A stretch of 42,330 bases of DNA, from positions 1-42,330 of the forward strand of contig QQVO01000057.1 in the NCBI GenBank assembly GCA_003388505.1, given 5' to 3'. This document shows positions 26,658 to 34,938 of this stretch, piece by piece. Source of the DNA: Planctomycetota bacterium. GTDB taxonomy: Bacteria; Planctomycetota; Planctomycetia; Planctomycetales; Planctomycetaceae. Made by a program: the position numbers and the translations under genes. Each line of letters begins with the position of its first letter. Position 1 is the first letter of the stretch. A model generated the notes under the pieces. It was not told the DNA's origin, did not search any database, and worked only from the letters and a program-made list of their open reading frames with translations.

Positions 26658-27839
26658 TCAACGAACGTCGATCGCGGTGCGATGCCAGGCGTTGAAGAGA
26701 TAGCCCTTGAGATTCCACGGGACCGTCTCCGGCTGCCGGTTTCCAGCGGAATCAGTGGCCCGGACGATCAGCCCGCTGGTGTTGGAATCAACGGCGACGC
26801 GCGCCGTCCACAATCGCCAGCAGTAGGGCCGGGCTTCTTCTTCAAACCGGGCGCTCCGCCAGGTCCGGCCCTTGTCGGTCGAGACTTCGACGTTCCGGAT
26901 GGTGCGCTCCGGCAGCCCGGCGGCGAGGGCGTAGCCTTTGACCGTGAGTTCGCCGGGCGCCACGGAGGCGCCATCGGCGGGCAGACAGGTGACGGAGTTG
27001 ATGACATACGTCTCGATCGGCGACGCGGCGGACCACTGGCGGTCGGTGTCTTCCTCGACCAGCTTGTAAGCATGCTGCACATAGTGATTCGGCGATGGAC
27101 GATCGCTGACGACGATCTTTCCGAGCCACTTCACGCTGCGGGCGCCGATGTAGCCGGGCACCACAGTGCGGACCGGGAAGCCGTGATCGGGGGACAGGGG
27201 CTCGCCGTTCATGGCGGTCGCGATCAGCGCGCCGGGCATGTCGGGTTCATCCTGCATCGCCTTGTCGAGGGGGATCGACGCGCCGAACGGGATGACGCCG
27301 CTGGAGCGCTCCACCTGGTCGAGCCCCTCGAACCAGACGTGCCTTGCGTTCTCTTTCACGCCGGCCTGCTTGAGGACGTCCGACAGGCGGATCCCCGTCC
27401 ATTCCGCGTTGCCGATCGCGCCGGCCTGCCACATCACGCCGCTGACCGGCTTGACGGCGTTGTGCTCGTTGCGGCGGTTTCCGGCGCAGGTCATTGTGGC
27501 GACGACCGACTGCCTGCGGTCGCGTTGCCGCAATTCCGCGAGCGAGAGGGACAACGGCCTGTCGACGAGGCCTTCGACCTCCAGGCGAAACGAGTCTGCG
27601 TCGATTTCGGGAACCGGCGCGTGGCTGCGAATGTAGAACAGGTCGTTGGGCGTAATCCACGACTCGACGAGGCGGTCGAGCGGAGGTTCCGCGTTGTGCG
27701 GCACCCGTTCGTGGACGATCAGACCGGTGGCGGCGTCATCCGCCAAGGCGGGAAACGACCGTGCGACAAACCAGGCCGGAGCCGCGAAGGTGGTTCGTTG
27801 CAACAAAGCGCGACGGCTGAGCATCTTCAAAGTGGCCAT
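26658..27839 (-). CDS. Sulfite-oxidase-type molybdopterin enzyme with Tat signal
   Basis: The protein has 393 residues. The N-terminus MLSRRALLQRTTFAAPAW carries a twin-arginine signal, so the folded enzyme with its cofactor would be exported. The oxidoreductase domain shows VATMTCAGNRRNEH, whose Cys118 is the expected molybdenum ligand, then SGVMWQAGAIGNAEWTGI, SPDHGFPVRTVVPGYIGARS and VKWLGKIVV. The C-terminal dimerisation (Mo-co) domain includes GELTVKGYALAAG and NVEVSTDKGRTWRSA. This is the sulfite oxidase/SorA branch, which lacks a fused haem domain. Substrate is most likely sulfite, but other small oxoanions or S-oxides are possible. No cytochrome subunit gene is adjacent. MoeA at 12107 would serve its cofactor. 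Met6 is an alternative start. Confidence 0.88.
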   Translation of the reverse strand: MATLKMLSRRALLQRTTFAAPAWFVARSFPALADDAATGLIVHERVPHNAEPPLDRLVESWITPNDLFYIRSHAPVPEIDADSFRLEVEGLVDRPLSLSLAELRQRDRRQSVVATMTCAGNRRNEHNAVKPVSGVMWQAGAIGNAEWTGIRLSDVLKQAGVKENARHVWFEGLDQVERSSGVIPFGASIPLDKAMQDEPDMPGALIATAMNGEPLSPDHGFPVRTVVPGYIGARSVKWLGKIVVSDRPSPNHYVQHAYKLVEEDTDRQWSAASPIETYVINSVTCLPADGASVAPGELTVKGYALAAGLPERTIRNVEVSTDKGRTWRSARFEEEARPYCWRLWTARVAVDSNTSGLIVRATDSAGNRQPETVPWNLKGYLFNAWHRTAIDVR

Positions 27840-27942
27840 TTCGTGAGGAGATTGCGGAGCGATTCAATCCACAGAGCAGAATGACTCATCGCAGGACGAT
27901 CGCCACAAGCCCATTGCAGCCGACTCGTTTGCAGACTCTCGT

Positions 27943-28332
27943 CTATTTCAGAAACGCAATGGCCCCCGGGTACTTCCATGTTTCGCCGTTGTTGGCTTTG
28001 ATGCCGCCGATGATCGGGTAGACGACGCCCAGCACGATGAGCACGAGCAGGAGCAGGAAGCCGACGAAGACGATCGTGAGCACGCCGCTCACGACCGCGT
28101 AGATCAAACTCGAGATCAACCAGTTGGTGACGTTCTTTCCGTGCTCTTCCAGTTCGGGAAACTCGTCCTTCTTCATCTGCCAGAGGACGATGGGGGCGAT
28201 GATACCGGCGGTCGGGACGATGAAGTTCGCGAACTGCGAGAGGTGAATCGCCATGGCCCAGGTTCGAGATTGCTTGTCGTGCTCGGAGGGCAGCGGCGCG
28301 TCCTGTTCTGCGAAGCCTGGATCATGACTCAT
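27943..28332 (-). CDS. DUF4870 (Tic20-like) membrane protein
   Basis: The protein has 129 residues. A polar N-terminus is followed by AMAIHLSQFANFIVPTAGII and APIVLWQMKKDEFPELEEHG, then KNVTNWLISSLIYAVVSGVL and a Leu/Val-rich helix (FVGFLLLLVLIVLGVVYPII). It ends with GGIKANNGETWKYPGAIAFLK. The 'H-x-S-q-f' start, the 'hGK-vtNW' motif and the terminal 'a-n-G-e-w-Y-P' pattern are typical of DUF4870. The family is widespread and of unknown function, with three to four TM helices. It lies 42 bases downstream of the FHA-sigma54 activator gene on the same strand, so cotranscription is likely. Confidence 0.85.
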   Translation of the reverse strand: MSHDPGFAEQDAPLPSEHDKQSRTWAMAIHLSQFANFIVPTAGIIAPIVLWQMKKDEFPELEEHGKNVTNWLISSLIYAVVSGVLTIVFVGFLLLLVLIVLGVVYPIIGGIKANNGETWKYPGAIAFLK

Positions 28333-28374
28333 GTCGAGTTCGATTCTCCTCTGGTTTGTGCGGACCGAAATCGA

Positions 28375-29841
<1,467 letters not shown>

Positions 29842-30388
29842 CGCGATGCCGCGGGCAGCCGCAAAGTTTCAGTTCGCGGAAGGGCCCGTCCCTGTCGAAT
29901 CCAGGCGCTCCAGAACTGTATTGTGTCGAATAGCGCGCCGCGATGCGAGCCATCGTGTTCGTTGCCCGTCGTTATGTCTGCAACCCGACGTAATGGCTCG
30001 CGCTGCACGGAATCTGCTGGCGGAATCTGACGGAACGCCGCTGTTCCATTCGAAACGGTTCCGCGCGATGGCATCGCGGCCGCTCAAACCGCTTTGCAGC
30101 GCGATGTGTGGCCTTGAGAACGATCCGTTCCTGGTCGCGGATGCAATTCGCCAATAGCTATTAGCCAATAGCCGTCAGCAACTCTGGCCCCTTGGGCCTT
30201 GACTCTCGGCTCTTGACCCGTCACTTCGCCGGAGATGACGAATTCCAGCCAACCTGCCCCCTCAGCACAAACACAGTTCTGCAAAGCGCCTGAACGACCG
30301 GCAGGGGCGCGTTGCTGACGTGGCGCAAGCGCCCTAAAATCGACCTCATCCAGAGAAACCTCCGGTACACCGCACCTCAAGCAGAGAC
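29842..30388. other. Gap between divergent genes, no gene supported
   Basis: About 550 bases separate the sigma54 activator from ffh. I see no coding sequence. The part near 30150-30230 (CAATAGCTATTAGCCAATAG, then CCCCTTGGGCCTTGACTCTC and GGCTCTTGACCC) is a low-complexity tract; similar GGCTCTC-type text occurs inside the gene at 1158 (about 2362-2394). Both genes need promoters here, but none could be assigned. Confidence 0.55.
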
Positions 30389-31879
30389 ATGTTCGAGAGC
30401 ATTACCCAGAGTTTGACCGACGCCATCGGGACCATGACCCGAGGGCGGTTGACGGAGTCCAACATCCGGGACGGAATGCGGAAGGTCCGTCAGGCCTTGC
30501 TCGAGGCGGACGTCAATTACGACGTCGCTAAATCGTTCACCGACCGCGTGACCGAGCAGGCGGTCGGCGACCAGGTGCTCAAGTCGCTCAAGCCGGAACA
30601 GCAGATCGTCGGGATTGTCTATCAGGAACTCGTCAACCTGATGGGACCGGCGGAATCGGGGATCGACCTCCGCCGCGGGGAAATGACGGTCCTGATGATG
30701 TGCGGCCTGCAGGGTTCCGGAAAAACGACCACCTGCGGCAAACTGGCGCGAATGCTGCGCGAACAGGGCGCCAAGCCGATGCTCGTCGCGGCCGACCTGC
30801 AGCGCCCCGCCGCCATCGAACAGCTCAAGGTCATCGGCGAACAGATCGACGTCCCGGTCTACTCGGAGCCTCCCAGCGAAAGCACGCCGGTCAAGGTCTG
30901 CACCAACGGCCGCAAGGAGGCCAACAAGCAGGGCTGCGACGTGCTGATCCTCGACACGGCCGGCCGGCTGCACGTCGACGACGAACTGATGGGCGAACTC
31001 ACGCGGATCGACAACAAGCTCATGCCGCACCAGGCGTTGCTCGTCTGCGACGCGATGACCGGCCAGGACGCCGTCAATAGCGCCAAGTCCTTCAACGAAG
31101 CCTTGGAACTGGACGGCGTGATCCTTACCAAGCTGGACGGCGACACCCGGGGCGGAGCGGCCCTGTCGGTCAAGGCGGTCACCGGCGTGCCGATCAAGTT
31201 CATCGGCGTCGGCGAGCAACTCGACAGGCTCGAGCCGTTCTATGCAGACCGGATGGCACAGCGGATTCTCGGCCACGGGGACGTGGCGACTCTGCTGGAA
31301 ACCGCCCAGCGCGTCCTCGACCAGGAAGAAATGGCGGCCCAGCAGGAGAAGATGCTGGCTGGCAAATTCACCCTGGACGACTTCTTGAAGGCGATGAGCC
31401 AGATCAAAAAGCTGGGGTCGATGGGGGGATTGCTGAAGATGCTCCCCGGCGGCGGACAGATGGCGCAGGCGATGGAAGCCATGGACGGCGCCGATCCAGA
31501 CCGCGATCTCGGACGCGTCGAGGCCATGATTCGGTCGATGACGCTTGACGAACGCCAGAATCCTGACAGAATCGACCGTTCTCGACGGAATCGCATCGCG
31601 CGCGGGAGCGGCACCGACCCGGCCGAAGTCCACGATCTGCTCAAGCAGTTCGACGGCATGGCCGGCATGATGCAGCAGATGGCCGGCCTCTCCAAGAAGG
31701 ACCAGCTTCGCCAGGTGCAGGCCATGCAGAAGGAAATGGTCAACCCGGGCGCCAGCATTCACCGGAAAAAAGAGCGGAGCAAGCGGGGACCGACCGACAA
31801 GAATGTGATCAAGGACCGTCGCAAGCAGGAGCGGAAACGGGCGAAAGACGCCCGCAAGAAGAACCGGCGTCGACGATAA
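30389..31879 (+). CDS. ffh: Signal recognition particle protein Ffh
   Basis: The protein has 496 residues. The N domain starts [20 protein letters not shown]. The G domain has [15 protein letters not shown] (G1), [30 protein letters not shown] (G3) and [14 protein letters not shown] (G4). The M domain is Met-rich ([39 protein letters not shown]) and binds SRP RNA and signal sequences. The C-terminal tail of about 45 residues is strongly basic ([20 protein letters not shown], ending KKNRRRR), longer than in E. coli. It heads a run ffh-rpsP-trmD on the plus strand. The start ATG at 30389 is the first possible one. The SRP RNA gene was not seen in the window. Confidence 0.95.
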   Translation: MFESITQSLTDAIGTMTRGRLTESNIRDGMRKVRQALLEADVNYDVAKSFTDRVTEQAVGDQVLKSLKPEQQIVGIVYQELVNLMGPAESGIDLRRGEMTVLMMCGLQGSGKTTTCGKLARMLREQGAKPMLVAADLQRPAAIEQLKVIGEQIDVPVYSEPPSESTPVKVCTNGRKEANKQGCDVLILDTAGRLHVDDELMGELTRIDNKLMPHQALLVCDAMTGQDAVNSAKSFNEALELDGVILTKLDGDTRGGAALSVKAVTGVPIKFIGVGEQLDRLEPFYADRMAQRILGHGDVATLLETAQRVLDQEEMAAQQEKMLAGKFTLDDFLKAMSQIKKLGSMGGLLKMLPGGGQMAQAMEAMDGADPDRDLGRVEAMIRSMTLDERQNPDRIDRSRRNRIARGSGTDPAEVHDLLKQFDGMAGMMQQMAGLSKKDQLRQVQAMQKEMVNPGASIHRKKERSKRGPTDKNVIKDRRKQERKRAKDARKKNRRRR

Positions 31880-31905
31880 TCGACGGAGACAATGCGGCGT
31901 CTGCC

Positions 31906-31959
31906 GCCGCCGTCAACACAGCGGCGACAGCGGCCGCCGTCAACACAGCGATCAGGAGC
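31906..31959. repeat. Two-unit 27-bp tandem duplication before rpsP
   Basis: GCCGCCGTCAACACAGCG occurs at 31906-31923 and again at 31933-31950, with a period of 27. The second unit runs into AGGAG, the rpsP ribosome site. A replication slip just upstream of a ribosomal protein gene is the simple reading. Confidence 0.75.
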
Positions 31960-31964
31960 AGCGA

Positions 31965-32372
31965 GTGTCAGTACGTATTCGTTTGAAGCGGCTTGGCCGC
32001 AAGCATCGGCCTTTCTACCGAATTTGCGTCATGGACCAGCGGGCGCCGCGCGACGGGCGGGCGATCGAAGAGATCGGGCACTACGACCCGATGGTCCGGG
32101 ACAAATCGAAACGCGTCGTCGTGAGCCTCGATCGCGTGGACCATTGGCTGTCGGTCGGCGCGCAGCCGTCGGAGAAGGTCGCCGTCCTGATTAGAAAGGT
32201 CAAGGAAGGCAACTGGGGCGTCGCGAAGGAACCGCCGCCGATGAAGCCGCCGCAGGAACCCAAGCCCGAGGCGCCGCCCGAAGAAGAAGCCTCCGCCGAA
32301 GAAGGCGCAAGCGGCGAAGGCGATGCTGCCGCCGAGGAAGCGCCGGCCGAAGAGAGTGCAAGCTCCGAATAG
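31965..32372 (+). CDS. rpsP: Ribosomal protein bS16
   Basis: The protein has 135 residues from a GTG start. SVRIRLKRLGRKHRPFYRIC with DQRAPRDGRAIEEIGHYDPM is a standard bS16 N-terminus. The S16 fold ends near residue 85. The remaining 50 residues are a Pro/Glu/Ala-rich acidic tail (PPQEPKPEAPPEEEASAEEG), about one third of the protein and absent from E. coli S16; its role is unknown. AGGAG at about 31953-31957 sits 7 bases before the GTG. Its neighbours are ffh upstream and trmD downstream. rimM, which usually lies between rpsP and trmD, is not present. Confidence 0.95.
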   Translation: MSVRIRLKRLGRKHRPFYRICVMDQRAPRDGRAIEEIGHYDPMVRDKSKRVVVSLDRVDHWLSVGAQPSEKVAVLIRKVKEGNWGVAKEPPPMKPPQEPKPEAPPEEEASAEEGASGEGDAAAEEAPAEESASSE

Positions 32373-32406
32373 CGCCGCCGGCAATGCGAATTTCCGAACC
32401 AGCAAC

Positions 32407-32435
32407 GCCCACCGGTTGCACCCGGTGGGCTTTTT
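32407..32435 (+). terminator. Intrinsic terminator or attenuator between rpsP and trmD
   Basis: GCCCACCGG-TTGCAC-CCGGTGGGC gives a perfect 9-bp GC-rich stem, followed directly by TTTTT. This is the clearest rho-independent terminator in the window. It sits 34 bases after the rpsP stop and 31 bases before trmD, so it would cut or lower trmD transcription from the upstream promoter. Confidence 0.85.
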
Positions 32436-32466
32436 CGTATGCATTTACACACCTCTCGGTGAACCA

Positions 32467-33177
32467 ATGCGTTTCGACGTCCTCACGCTGTTCCCCGCAA
32501 TCTTCGAGGGCTATCTCTCCCAGAGCCTGCTGAAGAAGGCGATCGACGCCGGGCTCGTCCAAATCCACCTGTGGAACTTCCGGGACTGGGCGACCGACCG
32601 GCACAAATCGGTCGACGACACGCCCTACGGCGGAGGCCCCGGCATGCTGATCTGCTGCCCCCCCGTATTCGACTGCGTTGAGGCGGTCCGGCAGGAAGCG
32701 GAACCGCCCGGCAAACTCGTAATGCTCACCCCCCAAGGCCGAAGGCTCGATCAATCGCTCGTGGAGGAACTCGCGGGCGAAGACAGGCTGCTGCTCCTCT
32801 GCGGGCGCTACGAAGGCTTCGACGACCGCATCAGCCAGGGGCTCCAGCCGCTCGAGGTCTCGGTCGGCGACTTCATCTGCAACGGCGGCGAAACGCCCGC
32901 CATGCTGCTGATCGACGCCGTCATTCGGCTCGTGCCCGGCGTCCTGGGCGACGAAACCAGCAGCAAGTACGAGTCGTTTTCCGAGGCAGGCTTGCTCGAG
33001 TACCCGCAGTACACCCGGCCCCGCGAATTTCGTGGCATGCAGGTTCCCGATGTGTTGCTGAGCGGCAATCACGAGGAGATCGCTCGCTGGCGGGACGAGC
33101 AGAGCCGGCAGCGGACTCACAATCGTCGAGGGCAGGCCGACGACCGGGCGACAGACCGGGATTGCCGGCAGAAGTGA
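32467..33177 (+). CDS. trmD: tRNA (guanine-N1-)-methyltransferase TrmD
   Basis: The protein has 236 residues from the ATG at 32467. It makes m1G37 in tRNAs reading CNN codons and prevents frameshifting. MRFDVLTLFPAIFEGYLSQS, DDTPYGGGPGMLI and LTPQGRRLDQSLVEELA are family marks. The trefoil-knot SAM site is LLCGRYEGFDDRI and VGDFICNGGETPAMLLIDAV. The C-terminal domain shows YPQYTRPREFRGMQVPDVLL and GNHEEIARWRDEQ. After QRTHNRRG the C-terminus is unusual (QADDRATDRDCRQK) compared with the common 'RRPDLL' ending. In-frame codons exist upstream to 32323, but they cross the terminator and are not part of the protein. Start supported by family alignment. Confidence 0.93.
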   Translation: MRFDVLTLFPAIFEGYLSQSLLKKAIDAGLVQIHLWNFRDWATDRHKSVDDTPYGGGPGMLICCPPVFDCVEAVRQEAEPPGKLVMLTPQGRRLDQSLVEELAGEDRLLLLCGRYEGFDDRISQGLQPLEVSVGDFICNGGETPAMLLIDAVIRLVPGVLGDETSSKYESFSEAGLLEYPQYTRPREFRGMQVPDVLLSGNHEEIARWRDEQSRQRTHNRRGQADDRATDRDCRQK

Positions 33178-33288
33178 AAAGACCTCTTGCAAGATCTCCC
33201 TTTCCGTGCCGCCAGCGGCTCATCCAGACTGAATTGACGACCACCACCGACGTCCCGCCAGTGCCTTCCCGCCGCGTCCCCAGTCGCC

Positions 33289-34938
33289 TCAGTCCGCCTC
33301 CTCGCTCTCGTCCGTCTCTCCCTTCGCATTGCGGCCCAATTCTCCCACCCGCACCCACGTCGCCCCGCGGATCTCCCCGTGATGCCCGTTCCCCGAGGAA
33401 TCAACCAGCGTCTCCCCCTCCCCCTCGTCGAAGTGATACAACGCCAGCGTGTGCTCGTCCGGCTCGAACCGCCGCTCAGGCGTGAAGTCCTCCGTGTAGC
33501 GGGCAACGTTGGAGATGCGGACTTCGTCGATGATGCCGTGGAACATCGCTCTCGATGTTCCGGAAGAAGAACTCGCGATCTTTGTGACGAATCCGGGGCT
33601 TGAGGGAAGCGCGGGCAGCGAAAATTCCGTTGAATCGGAAACGGACCATTGGCCGTCGGTTTCGAGCAGCTGTCCGTCCCGGTAGATGCGGGGTTCATCG
33701 CCATCGTAGACCATGGCGATGTGCGTCATGCGTTGAAGGTCCTCTGTTTGTATCGCGTCTCGGGAATTCACGAAATACCGTGAATTCCGGCGCGGAACGA
33801 CGTCCGCGCCCCAAAACCTGTAGTGCTGCGCGATATTCATACGGCTGCCGTAGCTCACGATGTCTGCCGCTCGCCCCGTGTTCGATTCTGCGGGAATCAC
33901 GTAGGCTTCGATCGTCACCGGATGTGTCCCGTCGTATCGCAGCGACGGAATGTCGACGTAGTCATCCACACCGTCAAACTGCAGGGCGAAGTTCTGAGTT
34001 GCTCGCCGAAAATACCCACCTTCACGACGTACGATCTCCGGCAGCCGCCAGATGCGAATCGACTTGTCGCTCTCGTGCGTGGTCGCCGCGAGTCGTCCGT
34101 CTGGGGAGAGATCCACACCGACGACCGTGGCGACCTCCGGAGCGAACTCGTAGATCACCTCTTGTGCCGCCACGTCCCAGAGGCGGGACTCTCCCTTCGG
34201 CGTCTGCAATGTCGTGACGGCGAACCGCCCATTGCGACTCACGGCAATGTCGAGCACAGACACCCCGGAGTCGAGCGTGACTGGGTCTGCACTCGACTGG
34301 TAGTGAATGATCTTCGCGTAGCACTCCGACGGGTCGCTATCGCCTCCGGTGCGTCTGGCGACGCTGATGATCGGTGCATCAAGCGCCATCGTGACAGCAT
34401 GACCACCGGAGTCCTTTCGGATTTCGATCGCGTCGGTCTCGGGATTCCAGAACTTCACCGACGTGCCCCACAACGCGACCGCCTGATTTGAGTCGACGGA
34501 GTTGAAGACGGCGTCGTAGATCTGACTGGGCGCATCGTATGTGTGAATCTCCTCGCCCGTGGCCAGGTCGAACACCCGGAGAAGTTCGTCGTTCCGTGCC
34601 GCCATCAGGCGCGTCCCATCTTGCGAAAACCGCACGCAACGGACCTGGCTGTGTTCACCGTCGCCGGGCCGCTCGCCAAGAGGGAATTCGTGGACGACAT
34701 CTCCGCTCTCGATGTTCCAGACGCGAATCATCCAGTCGTCACGCGGTCCCGCGAGGAATCGTCCATCGCGCGAGACGTCGATGGACGGACTCTCGTGTGA
34801 CCGAGAAGACGCGGTCTCAAATTGCCGCAGGATCTCTCCTCCGGGCAAACGGCGCTGGTCGATCGTGTCAACTTTATCTCTTCTGCCAACCGCAAAAAGG
34901 GATCGCCCGTCAGGGGCGAAACGAATGATCCAGCTGGA
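33289..34938 (-). pseudogene. WD40-LamG continuation of the kinase at 34939, cut off by an in-frame TAA
   Basis: This frame follows directly after the TAA of the kinase gene, in the same register, with no other stop for 549 codons. It begins [20 protein letters not shown], a WD40 blade, and continues with blades such as [40 protein letters not shown] and [20 protein letters not shown]. Residues from about 300 form a LamG domain ([15 protein letters not shown] ... [19 protein letters not shown]). There is no ATG near the front; the nearest alternative start is a TTG at 34848 with no ribosome site before it. I therefore read it as the severed C-terminal half of a 1521-residue receptor kinase. 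It could still be made by readthrough or by a weak internal start. Confidence 0.8.
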
